A DNA stretch of 64,000 nucleotides from Chloroflexota bacterium (lineage in GTDB: Bacteria > Chloroflexota > Dehalococcoidia > Tepidiformales > Tepidiformaceae): the NCBI GenBank assembly GCA_026705605.1, contig JAPPAK010000006.1, positions 310,001 through 374,000 of the forward strand. Direction: 5' to 3'. A program made the position numbers and the translations under genes. Below the pieces are notes generated by a model that made no database searches, was not told the origin of the DNA, and was given only the letters and a program-made list of their open reading frames with translations. Positions 42,467 through 50,305 of the stretch are shown here, piece by piece. Each line of letters starts with the position of its first letter. Position 1 is the stretch's first letter.

Positions 42467-44104
42467 CTACTCCCGCGAGACCCAGTTCTCCAGCAGCGCG
42501 TGGAAGTGGCGGATCTTCGTCTCGCCGTAGTTCCCGAACTGCACGAACTCCTTCTTCGTCGCATGCAGACCCAGCTGCACCCGCGGAAGGTTGTACGTGT
42601 CCTGGTTGAAAACCCGCGCGAGCATCCCCAGCTCCGGCGCCTCCGTCCAGTCGTCGTCGACCCCGATCCAGTGGATGGGGGCGGCCGGCGGACGCTCGCC
42701 GTCCTGCGGGTACGGCGCCAGGTAGAGGCATTCCATGATGCTCTCGTCCGGGTTGTTCCCATTCGGCCGGAAGCGGTAGACGATCCGGTTGAACGAACCC
42801 CACGGATGGAAGTTGGGGAACAGCGTGAAGTAGATGCTGTCGTTCAGCTCCGCGTCCGGGACGTTGTCCATCAGGTCGCCGAGCACCGGGCGCAGGCCCT
42901 CGCGCATCGCGGCCGCCCCGATCTCGCGCACGGAAGCGCCGTTCGACGGCGCCGCCGTCATCTGCTCCATGCGCTTGTCCATCTCTTCCGCCGCGCTCTC
43001 GGCCTCGAGCTCCTCGCTGCCGTCGTCGTCCGTGGCGTTGTTGCCGCGACGGTTCTCCCAGTACTGGTCGTCCGTCTCGAGCTGCTTGCCCGCGAGCCAC
43101 TGGCACATGTGCGGGTCGGCCTCGCCGAGGTCGCCGCTGATCCAGGTGCCGCCCTCGGTGAAGAGCCCCGAGCGACCGTCCGGATGGGTGACGAGCACCG
43201 TGCTGTCGGGCTGCGTGTCGTAGATGGCGTTCGTCAGGGGGTGCCGCATCTTGAACGGACTCGTGTCCGGCAGCGGATCCTCCTGTTGCACGTTCGAGAG
43301 GTGCGGGCTGGGAACGCCGTTCGGCGTGATCGCCCGCGCGTAGTTCCCGAACACGTCGTACTTCGAGTTCGCGTCGCAGATGCCTGCCAGAATCTGCGGG
43401 TGCGTCGCGACCACGTGGTAGGCCTCCATGAAGGCCTCCTGCGCCACCTTCCAGTTGCAGCGCAGCACCTTGGCGACGTGCGCCTCCTTGTACCGCTTCT
43501 CGTACGGAAGCAGCGTGAAGTGGCTCTCCAGGTCGCCCACGAAGTCTTCGAACGGCTCCGCGTCCGGGTCCGGGTTGATGAACACGAACCCGCCCCAGCT
43601 CGCCACGTTCACCTCGGGCAGCGACTGCTCGTCCGGGTTCACGTAGGGGAAGTCCCACTGGCAGGGGATTTCCTTCAGCGTGCCGTCCAGGTTCCAGGTC
43701 CAGCCGTGGAACGCGCAGCGCAGGTCGCGTGCCCGCTTGCCGTCCTCCTGCCGCAACAGGCGGCCCCGGTGGAGACAGGCGTTGTAGTAGGCCTTAAACT
43801 CATTCTCGGCCACGCGCACCACCAGGTAGGAGAGGTCGGCGAGGTCGTAGACGAGGTAGTCGCCGACGTCCGGGATGTCGTCCTCGTGGCAGGCCATCTG
43901 CCAGACGCGCTTCCAAAGCTTCTCGATCTCGAGGTCGTGCCACTCGCGCGACGTGTAGCGCTCGACAGGTACGCGGGTTGGCTGGCCCTCCTCCAACGGG
44001 GAGTCGCGCAGCAGGTACTCCGGTACGGGATGGCTGTCCTCGGCGAGAAGCTGGGTGTAGGCAACGCCCGCGGAGCGGTTCGTGCCGGTCAAGGTTTCGG
44101 TCAT
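42467..44104 (-). CDS. Rieske non-heme iron oxygenase, alpha subunit
   Basis: About 545 residues. The Rieske [2Fe-2S] site is CLHRGRLL...CAFHGWTWNLDG (C-x-H and C-x2-H). The catalytic iron site is in MEAYHVVATHP, with a downstream carboxylate expected. Such alpha subunits dihydroxylate or demethylate aromatic or related compounds using electrons from a reductase. It is longer than usual because of an acidic insertion (about residues 325-360, rich in Asp/Glu) before the C-terminal part. No beta subunit, ferredoxin or reductase gene is next to it. The start MTETLTGTNRS is set by loss of coding character upstream. Confidence 0.9.
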   Translation of the reverse strand: MTETLTGTNRSAGVAYTQLLAEDSHPVPEYLLRDSPLEEGQPTRVPVERYTSREWHDLEIEKLWKRVWQMACHEDDIPDVGDYLVYDLADLSYLVVRVAENEFKAYYNACLHRGRLLRQEDGKRARDLRCAFHGWTWNLDGTLKEIPCQWDFPYVNPDEQSLPEVNVASWGGFVFINPDPDAEPFEDFVGDLESHFTLLPYEKRYKEAHVAKVLRCNWKVAQEAFMEAYHVVATHPQILAGICDANSKYDVFGNYARAITPNGVPSPHLSNVQQEDPLPDTSPFKMRHPLTNAIYDTQPDSTVLVTHPDGRSGLFTEGGTWISGDLGEADPHMCQWLAGKQLETDDQYWENRRGNNATDDDGSEELEAESAAEEMDKRMEQMTAAPSNGASVREIGAAAMREGLRPVLGDLMDNVPDAELNDSIYFTLFPNFHPWGSFNRIVYRFRPNGNNPDESIMECLYLAPYPQDGERPPAAPIHWIGVDDDWTEAPELGMLARVFNQDTYNLPRVQLGLHATKKEFVQFGNYGETKIRHFHALLENWVSRE

Positions 44105-44271
44105 GGTGAGAGCCCCCGATTCGAGACCGTCATGGTCTGCGGTTTCGCGCCGGATCGTAGCAGAGCCAGTGGCGCAATTGGGCGCATGCACGCGCGCAGT
44201 GGCGCATGGGGTAGGCTGACGCGCACGCGGCCCCCGCGGGCCGCCATGCACGAAGAGAAGGAGGGGGCACG
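44105..44271. promoter_or_regulatory. Divergent intergenic region with phased GGCGCA repeats
   Basis: This 167-bp gap separates the divergent Rieske and SDR genes. GGCGCA occurs at 44171, 44181 and 44201, that is at 10- and 20-base steps on one DNA face. The larger direct repeat CAGTGGCGCA occurs at 44167-44176 and 44197-44206, 30 bases apart. A regulator binding here could control both genes. Confidence 0.45.
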
Positions 44272-45054
44272 ATGCTCCTCGAAGGCAAGGTTGGGATCGT
44301 CACCGGAGTGGGCATGGGCATGGGCGAGGCCGTCGCCAGGCGCTGGGCCCGGGAAGGCGCCCGCGTCATCGGCACCGACGTCAACGACGAGGCTGGCCAC
44401 ACCGCCATTGAGGCGATCACGGCCGCGGGTGGGGAAGCGCACTACGTCCACGCCGATATCGCCAGTGAGGACGACTGGCAGGCCGTCTCCGCCTACGCCA
44501 TCAACGAGCTTGGCGGCATCAACATCATGCACAACAACGCCGCCGTGCATTTCTGGTTCGACTCCCTCGAAGACCCGATGGAGAAGTGGGACCAGATGAT
44601 GGATATCAACCTGCGCGGCGTGCTCCTCGGCTGTCGCTACGCCATCCGACACATGATCACGGCCGGCGGCGGCGCCATCGTCAACACGTCCTCGGTCTCC
44701 GCCCTCCACGGCGTCCCGATGCAGGGGCTCTACGGCTCGACCAAGGCCGGCGTCATCAACCTGACCCGCTCGCTGGCCCGCGCCTACGGCCCCCAGGGCG
44801 TGCGCGTGAATGCCATCTGCCCCGGCACCATCGATACCCCCATGCTCCACACCGCCGCCGCCGAGGCTGCCGAGCTCTACCGCGACCAGGACGAGCCCGT
44901 CGGAGGCCGCGGTGGCAGCACCGGCCCGACGCTCGACGGCGGCCGGCTCGGCACGCCGGACGAGATCGCGAACGCCGTGACGTTCCTCGTCTCGGACGAG
45001 GCGTCCTACATCAGCGGCGTCTTCCTTCCCGTCGACGGAGCGATGATGGCCTAG
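44272..45054 (+). CDS. SDR family oxidoreductase
   Basis: A 260-residue classical short-chain dehydrogenase with TGVGMGMGEAVARRWAREG (a variant cofactor loop), HNNAAVHF, catalytic Ser in NTSSVSALHG and Tyr-Lys in YGSTKAGVINLTR. The C terminus SDEASYISGVFLPVDGAMMA is typical. It probably oxidises or reduces an alcohol or ketone in a catabolic route with the divergent Rieske oxygenase. GGAGGGG precedes the ATG. It overlaps the convergent ThuA gene by four bases. Confidence 0.9.
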   Translation: MLLEGKVGIVTGVGMGMGEAVARRWAREGARVIGTDVNDEAGHTAIEAITAAGGEAHYVHADIASEDDWQAVSAYAINELGGINIMHNNAAVHFWFDSLEDPMEKWDQMMDINLRGVLLGCRYAIRHMITAGGGAIVNTSSVSALHGVPMQGLYGSTKAGVINLTRSLARAYGPQGVRVNAICPGTIDTPMLHTAAAEAAELYRDQDEPVGGRGGSTGPTLDGGRLGTPDEIANAVTFLVSDEASYISGVFLPVDGAMMA

Positions 45055-45797
45055 GCGGCCTTCGCTGGCTCCTTCGCCCAGTCCAGGCCGCGGCGCACGA
45101 GCTCGTAGAACACGGGCAGCTCCCAGGAGCCGCGCATGATTGGCGCTTCCTCGATCATCGGCTGCATGTCGTACTTCCCGCACGAGTGGCCGAGCGTCAG
45201 GTAGAAGACGGCGCCCTCGCCCAGCTCCCGCAGGTAGGCGATGAGCCGGGGGTCGTCGTCCGGCCAGTCGTTCTCGACGTAGCCGGCCTCGAACTTCCCG
45301 GTGAAGCGCGTCTCCAGAAGGGGCGTGAGGCCTTCCGAGTAGTCGCACAGGTAAATCTCATCCGAAGCCTCGAACGGCTCGATGCCGGCGACGAGGGGGT
45401 GGTCCGGCGCCGTAACCGTCACCTGGAAGGGCTGGGTCGGTGGGTGGGAAATGAAGCGGCTGCCGAGCGTCTCCATGAAGGTATCGCAGATGCGGGGCGC
45501 GATGATGCCCTCGGGACCGAAGTCGAGCAGCGCGTTCGTCGCGTGCAGCGCCACCCAGCGCCCCCCGCCCGCGACGAAGTCGCGCAGCGCCTCCTCCTCG
45601 TCCGGCCCCGGACGCAGGTCGCACGTGTACGTCACGAGGATGTCGGCAGCGCGGATCCCCTCCGTATCCGCGAACGACTCGGCCACGCGCACGCGCACGT
45701 CGTCGTCCTCGTGCAGCAGCTTCAGCAGCTCCAGGCGAGCGAAGTCGGTGTCGTGGAAGCGGGCGTTGGCGACGAGGTAGGCATCGATACGCGGCAT
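45051..45797 (-). CDS. ThuA domain-containing protein
   Basis: About 248 residues of the ThuA-like class I glutamine-amidotransferase fold. Landmarks are AYLVANARFHDTDFARLELLKLL, DILVTYTCDLRP, FVAGGGRWVALHATNALLDFG, HPLVAGIEPFEASDEIYLCDYS and YLTLGHSCGKYD. ThuA proteins are tied to sugar (trehalose) use, but the reaction is not established. The start MPRIDAYLVANA is chosen from the first strand; the longer frame lies across the VOC gene. Confidence 0.87.
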   Translation of the reverse strand: MPRIDAYLVANARFHDTDFARLELLKLLHEDDDVRVRVAESFADTEGIRAADILVTYTCDLRPGPDEEEALRDFVAGGGRWVALHATNALLDFGPEGIIAPRICDTFMETLGSRFISHPPTQPFQVTVTAPDHPLVAGIEPFEASDEIYLCDYSEGLTPLLETRFTGKFEAGYVENDWPDDDPRLIAYLRELGEGAVFYLTLGHSCGKYDMQPMIEEAPIMRGSWELPVFYELVRRGLDWAKEPAKAA

Positions 45798-45816
45798 AGC
45801 CGCGATGATACGCCGG

Positions 45817-46188
45817 CTATCGAGGCGTTTCCGGGACCTCCACCTCCTGGACGAACTCCCAGAGGTAGCCGGAGGGGTCGCGGACCTCGAAGGAGCGCAG
45901 GCCCCACGGTTTCGTCTCGGGCGGGGCCTCGGGGGCCGCGCCGCGGGCGGACACTTCCCGGTGAAAGGCATCGACATCGTCGACGGCGAGGTGGAGGTGG
46001 AGATTCTGCTCGTCGGGAGTGGAGCCGCCGACGTGCAGGAGGAGCCGGAACTCGCCTGCGCGAAGCATCCGGGCGCGGGCGGAGCGGGTCTCCGGTTCGA
46101 AGCCCAGCACGTCCACGTAGAAGGCGGCTGCGCGGTCCAGGTCCTCGACGAAGAGGGTGGCGGAGTAGAGGCCCCGGATCGTCACCAC
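45817..46188 (-). CDS. VOC (glyoxalase/dioxygenase) family protein
   Basis: A 123-residue protein with the paired beta-alpha-beta-beta-beta units of the vicinal oxygen chelate fold: SATLFVEDLDRAAAFYVDVLGFEP in the first half and LHLHLAVDDVDAFHREVSARG with VRDPSGYLWEFVQEVE in the second. Putative metal ligands are the His in NLHLHLAV and the Glu in WEFVQE. The substrate is unknown. It sits between a CoA transferase and ThuA, all on the minus strand, probably in one transcript. The start is GTG. Confidence 0.86.
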   Translation of the reverse strand: MVTIRGLYSATLFVEDLDRAAAFYVDVLGFEPETRSARARMLRAGEFRLLLHVGGSTPDEQNLHLHLAVDDVDAFHREVSARGAAPEAPPETKPWGLRSFEVRDPSGYLWEFVQEVEVPETPR

Positions 46189-46195
46189 CGCCGGC

Positions 46196-47374
46196 CTATC
46201 CGAGCACGCCCCGGTCGAACAGCCCCTCGAGCTCGTCCTCGCTGAAGTCGAGCTCGCACAACACCTCGCGCGTGTGCTGCCCCAGCGTGGGAGCCACCTC
46301 CATGGGCACGTCCGAGCCCGACAGCAGGGCGGGCATGCGCATTACCTTCACCGTGCCGAGCTCCGGATGATCGAGCTCTTCCACCATGCCGCGCTCGCTC
46401 AGGTGTGGGTCCGTGAACAGCTCATACGTATCGAGGGTCGCCGAGCAGGGCACGCCCGCGCTGCCGAGCTCCTTCATCGCCTCGTGCTTCGTACGCTGGA
46501 GCGTCCACTCCTTCACGATGTCGAAGAATTCTGCCCCGTGCTCGAAGCGACCTCGCTGCGTTTCGAAACGCGGGTCGCTGATGAGCTCGGGCATCCCGAT
46601 GGTCATGCAGAAGGCGTCCCACTGGGCCGTCGTCACGATCATCACGAACAGGTAGTCGTTCTCCCCGCCCCCCTTGCAGGGGTAGACGTCGGTGCCGGGG
46701 CCGCGCGCGTTGCCGGTGCGCTCCTGCGGCGCCTCGCCCCAGGTGCGCAGACCGAGCGTGCGCATGAAGAGCGTGACGGCTTCCTGCATGGATATCTCGA
46801 TGAACTGGCCCTCGCCGGTGCGCTGCTTCTGCACGTAGGCGGCGGTGATCGAGAGCGCCAGCTGCGCCCCCGTCCCCGAGTCTCCGATGGTTGGGCCCGG
46901 CCTCGTCGGCGGGTCTCCGGCCCGGCCCGTCACGGAGAACGTCCCTGCCGATGCCTGCGCCACCCAGTCGTAGGAGGGAAAGCCGGAGTACGGGCCGCTC
47001 AGCCCGAATCCCTTCAGACGCGCGTAGATGATCGAGGGGTTGGCCTTCTTCATGACGTCGTAGGTCAGGTTCAGCTTCTCGATGACCCCCGGCCCGTAGT
47101 TCTCGACGAACACGTCGAACTTCGGCGCCATCCGCAGCAGGAGGTCGCGTCCCTCCTCGCTGGCGAGGTCGATGACGATGCCGCGCTTGTTGCTGTTGTA
47201 GTTCAGGAAGTACTGGGGCAGGCCCGCGGCTGCGACCACGCCCCGGCCCGGGTCGCCCCGCGGCGACTCGATCTTGACCACGTCCGCCCCGAGCCAGGCG
47301 AGGAGCTGCGTGCACGAGGTCCCCGCCTCGTACTGGGTCATGTCGAGCACCCGCATGCCATCAAGAGCCGGCAT
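46196..47374 (-). CDS. CaiB/BaiF family CoA transferase (class III)
   Basis: About 392 residues. Family features are GMRVLDMTQYEAGTSCTQLLAWLGADVVKIESPRGDPGR, NSNKRGIVIDLASEEGRDLLLRMAPKFDVFVENYGPG with the FVENYGPG hallmark, and IYARLKGFGLSGPYS. These enzymes move CoA between carboxylic acids through a catalytic Asp. The ATG at 47374 has GGAGG seven bases upstream; a longer frame is not needed. It precedes the VOC and ThuA genes and could activate a catabolic acid. Confidence 0.92.
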   Translation of the reverse strand: MPALDGMRVLDMTQYEAGTSCTQLLAWLGADVVKIESPRGDPGRGVVAAAGLPQYFLNYNSNKRGIVIDLASEEGRDLLLRMAPKFDVFVENYGPGVIEKLNLTYDVMKKANPSIIYARLKGFGLSGPYSGFPSYDWVAQASAGTFSVTGRAGDPPTRPGPTIGDSGTGAQLALSITAAYVQKQRTGEGQFIEISMQEAVTLFMRTLGLRTWGEAPQERTGNARGPGTDVYPCKGGGENDYLFVMIVTTAQWDAFCMTIGMPELISDPRFETQRGRFEHGAEFFDIVKEWTLQRTKHEAMKELGSAGVPCSATLDTYELFTDPHLSERGMVEELDHPELGTVKVMRMPALLSGSDVPMEVAPTLGQHTREVLCELDFSEDELEGLFDRGVLG

Positions 47375-47468
47375 CCTGTCCCTCCGGAACGACTGGCGCG
47401 ATGATACTCCGCGGGCTCCCGCCGAGGAGTGCGGAGAGCGTTCGCAGTGCGTGTCGTATGCTGGCTCC

Positions 47469-48158
47469 GTGGCGTCTGGACCTACGACCGGCCGGCCAGA
47501 TGAGGCCCCTGAGGACGCGCTCGACGCCCCCAACCTTCCCGACTTCCGCAAGCTCGCCCACGGCGACTTCAGCGCTGTCGACTGGCGCATCTTCTGGAGC
47601 CTCCTGCCGCTCGTGGTGTTCCTGGTCCTGAACTCTTTCTGGCCCGAGGACCTGTGGCGCACGCAGGTCGCGATCGTCGCCTCCTTCGCGGCCTCGACCT
47701 GGGTGTTCGCGACGAACCGCGACAGCGGCGTCATCCGCTTCATCACCGTGCTCGGCTTCATCGTGGTCGCGGGGTCGGCGGTCGTGGGGCTCGCGGCCGA
47801 CAGCGCCAAGGCGTTCGCCGCCCAGAACATCTACAGCGACTTCCTCGTCGCCGCTGTCTGCCTCGGCAGCATCGCCATCGGGAAGCCGCTCGTCGGAGCG
47901 GTCGCCCGCGAGAGCATCCCCGCCCTCCGCACGCTGATGGACCCGCGCCACCGCGTGTTCGTCATCCTCACGCTCGTCTTCATGACCTACAACATCGGCA
48001 CCGGCATCTTCCGCATCTTCCTGCTGGGCGAGTTCTCCGCCAACGAGTACGTCATCGTGAGCCGCGTCACCTCCCCCATCAGCCTCGCCTTCTTCCTCGC
48101 CGCCTACTTCATGATCAAGCGCGCCGCTGGCCTCAGCCAGCAGAAACCCGCCACCTGA
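47469..48158 (+). CDS. Integral membrane protein, VC0807/DUF3159-like
   Basis: About 229 residues with a soluble acidic N terminus and five or six membrane helices. The ordering of helices, the early WRIFWSLLPLVVFLVLNSF and the ATNRDSGVIRFITVLGFI loop resemble the VC0807/DUF3159 group of bacterial membrane proteins of unknown role. The GTG at 47469 gives VASGPTTGRPDE. No partner can be inferred; the next gene is a DNA methylase 38 bp downstream. Confidence 0.68.
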   Translation: MASGPTTGRPDEAPEDALDAPNLPDFRKLAHGDFSAVDWRIFWSLLPLVVFLVLNSFWPEDLWRTQVAIVASFAASTWVFATNRDSGVIRFITVLGFIVVAGSAVVGLAADSAKAFAAQNIYSDFLVAAVCLGSIAIGKPLVGAVARESIPALRTLMDPRHRVFVILTLVFMTYNIGTGIFRIFLLGEFSANEYVIVSRVTSPISLAFFLAAYFMIKRAAGLSQQKPAT

Positions 48159-48196
48159 CCCGCCGACCGCCCCGCCCCCCTGCGTACAATGACCCC

Positions 48197-49090
48197 GTGG
48201 CGAAACCGTTCCTGAAGTGGGCTGGAGGCAAGGCGAAACTTGCCCCGCTCATTGCCGAGCGGATCGGGCGGCAACCGAACCAGATTGCCCGCTATCACGA
48301 ACCCTTCCTCGGCGGCGGAGCCGTCTTCTTCGCCCTGCACGAGGCCGGCCTCATCCGCGACGCCTCCCTCGCCGACAGCAACGCCGACCTCATCGCCACC
48401 TACCAGGCCGTCCGCAACGATGTTGAAGGCGTCATCACAGCCCTCGGTGCGCTGTCGGACGGATATCTGGCCTTGGAGCCTTCGCAGCGCGGCCTCTACT
48501 ACTACGAGGTCCGAAACCAACGACGCCTTCGCCGCTCCGACAGGAAGGCCGCCCGCCTCCTCTTCCTCAACAAGACCTGCTACAACGGCCTCTACCGGGT
48601 CAACAGCAAGGGCCACTTCAACGTGCCCCACGGGCGGTATGTGCGCCCCACCATCCTCGATGCCGAACGCCTCCGGGAAGCGTCAGCAGCCCTCGCTGGC
48701 GCCGAACTCCACTCCGAGGACTTCGCCGCCGCCTGCGCCCAAGCCCGGCCCGGAGATTTCGTTTACCTCGACCCGCCCTACCAGCCGCTGAGCGCCACCT
48801 CGCAGTTCACGAAGTACACGGGCGCAGACTTCGATTTCGCGGACCAGGAGCGCCTGCGCGACGCGTTCGATGACCTCACGTCGCGCGGAGTGCGGGCCTT
48901 GCTGTCGAACTCCTCCCACCCTGACATCCACGACCTCTATCGGAACTACGATCAGGACCTCGTGCCGATGGGGCGCGCGATCAACTCGAACGGCCGCGGC
49001 CGCGCAGCCATCGACGAACTGCTTGTCAGCAATCTTTCGCAGGTAGAGAGCGAGGCTAGCCGCGCAGCTCCAGCCCGAAGTAGAGCCTGA
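48197..49090 (+). CDS. DNA adenine methylase (Dam/M.DpnIIA-type)
   Basis: About 297 residues of the D12 class N6-adenine methyltransferases. FLKWAGGKAKL near the start is the SAM-associated motif, EPFLGGGAVFFAL is motif I (FxGxG), and VYLDPPYQPLS holds the catalytic DPPY at residues 192-195. LLFLNKTCYNGLYRVNSKGHFNVPHG is the target-recognition element shared with Dam and M.DpnII, which act on GATC. It ends 35 bp inside a convergent nuclease gene, suggesting a restriction-modification pair. The GTG start begins VAKPFLKW. Confidence 0.93.
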   Translation: MAKPFLKWAGGKAKLAPLIAERIGRQPNQIARYHEPFLGGGAVFFALHEAGLIRDASLADSNADLIATYQAVRNDVEGVITALGALSDGYLALEPSQRGLYYYEVRNQRRLRRSDRKAARLLFLNKTCYNGLYRVNSKGHFNVPHGRYVRPTILDAERLREASAALAGAELHSEDFAAACAQARPGDFVYLDPPYQPLSATSQFTKYTGADFDFADQERLRDAFDDLTSRGVRALLSNSSHPDIHDLYRNYDQDLVPMGRAINSNGRGRAAIDELLVSNLSQVESEASRAAPARSRA

Positions 49091-49457
49091 GCCAGACCTC
49101 AAGGTCGTCGAACGTGATCGCCTTGCCGGTCGAGTCGAGATAGGCCCGCATGTTTGCCGAGAAGCCGGGGCCGTCGTAGGCCACGATGCCGTCGATGGGC
49201 CAGCTCTCGATGTCGGCGATCACAGCCGGAAGTTTCTCTTGTGCCGTACCCGCGGTTCTCTGGTACTTGCACTCGATTCCGAGGCGCTGGCCACTCTCGG
49301 GGTCGGTCAGGATGAGGTCGATCCTGCGTCTGGAGCCCCAGAGGCGGCGTCCGAGATAGAGTTCCTTGTCGACCGTGAGTGCAAGCCCCTCGGCAAGCTC
49401 CGCGACCCTGTCCCGAAACTGGGTGCCGGTAAGAGTCGATTCGCCGCGCCCGGGCAC
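49056..49457 (-). CDS. PD-(D/E)XK nuclease superfamily protein
   Basis: A 133-residue single-domain protein with the nuclease core: Asp47 in RRRIDLILTD, then Glu62-x-Lys64 in LGIECKYQ, the D-x14-ExK spacing of the PD-(D/E)XK fold. A helix with the conserved Gln-like position follows. It is small for a type II restriction enzyme but sufficient for a homodimeric nuclease. It is convergent with, and overlaps, the Dam-type methylase by 35 bp, the main reason to suspect a restriction partner. Specificity is unknown. Confidence 0.78.
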   Translation of the reverse strand: MPGRGESTLTGTQFRDRVAELAEGLALTVDKELYLGRRLWGSRRRIDLILTDPESGQRLGIECKYQRTAGTAQEKLPAVIADIESWPIDGIVAYDGPGFSANMRAYLDSTGKAITFDDLEVWLRLYFGLELRG

Positions 49458-49463
49458 GGGTGA

Positions 49464-50270
49464 CTACCCCGCCGGGACCGGCGCCGCCAGGAACTCCGTG
49501 ATCGCCGACGCGTACGCCTGCGGGTGCTCGACGAGGCCCGCATGCGCGCCCGGCAGCTGGCGCAGCGTCCCGTTCGGGAGCGCCTCCGCCAGCGCGGCCG
49601 CGTCCGCCGGGTCGACGAGGATGTCCTCCTCGCCCGAGAGCACGAGCGCCGGCTGCTCGATGCCGGCGAGCTTTGAGGACGCGTCGTAGGCGAGGAACGC
49701 CTGCGCCTGGCGCGTGTAGGCGTGGTCCTGGGCCGGATACGGGTCATTCGCGCCGCTCTCGACCGCCTGGTTGCGACGCTGCCCGTCCGCCAGGAGCTCG
49801 GAGGTGTACAGCCATGGCGCCGTGAGCGCGAACGCCTGCTCGCGGCTCAGGTTCGAGCGCCGCGCGTCCGCCCACCCCTCGGTCACGAGGCGCTGGCGGC
49901 CGGACGGGGTCGCCGACGTCCCGATCAGCACGAGGTTCTCGACGCGATCCCCGTGCTCGGCCGCCAGCTCCAGGGCGATTGCGCCGCCCATGCCGTAGCC
50001 GGCCACGCTCGCCGTCTCGATGTCGAGCTGGTCGAGCAGTTGGAGGGTGTCGTCCGCCATGCCCGCGATTGAGTACGGCTTGTCCGGGGCGCTCGTGCGG
50101 CCCGCGCCGCGGTTGTCGAAGGCGATCGCGCGCCGTCCCAGGGAGAGCGCGCGCAGCTGCAGCGACCACAGTCCCGAGTGGCCTCCGAGGCCCGCGATCA
50201 GCAGCAGTGGCGGGCCCGAGCCCGCCTCCTCGTAGTAGGCGACGACGTCCCGAAGCTGTACATGCGGCAT
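49464..50270 (-). CDS. Alpha/beta-hydrolase fold protein lacking the nucleophile serine
   Basis: A 268-residue protein close to the 3-oxoadipate enol-lactonase/haloperoxidase group. It has LLLIAGLGGHSGLW, AIAFDNRGAGRTSAP, SGEEDILVDP (acid Asp) and PGAHAGLVEHP (His). The nucleophile elbow, however, reads GYGMGG with Gly93 where Ser normally sits (codon GGC, one base from AGC). It is therefore probably non-catalytic in the usual way, or uses another mechanism. It is next to the nuclease gene (6 bp) on the same strand. Confidence 0.86.
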   Translation of the reverse strand: MPHVQLRDVVAYYEEAGSGPPLLLIAGLGGHSGLWSLQLRALSLGRRAIAFDNRGAGRTSAPDKPYSIAGMADDTLQLLDQLDIETASVAGYGMGGAIALELAAEHGDRVENLVLIGTSATPSGRQRLVTEGWADARRSNLSREQAFALTAPWLYTSELLADGQRRNQAVESGANDPYPAQDHAYTRQAQAFLAYDASSKLAGIEQPALVLSGEEDILVDPADAAALAEALPNGTLRQLPGAHAGLVEHPQAYASAITEFLAAPVPAG

Positions 50271-50305
50271 GACGCGGCTAGCCTAGCGGGGCCGCTGGCT
50301 ACTGG

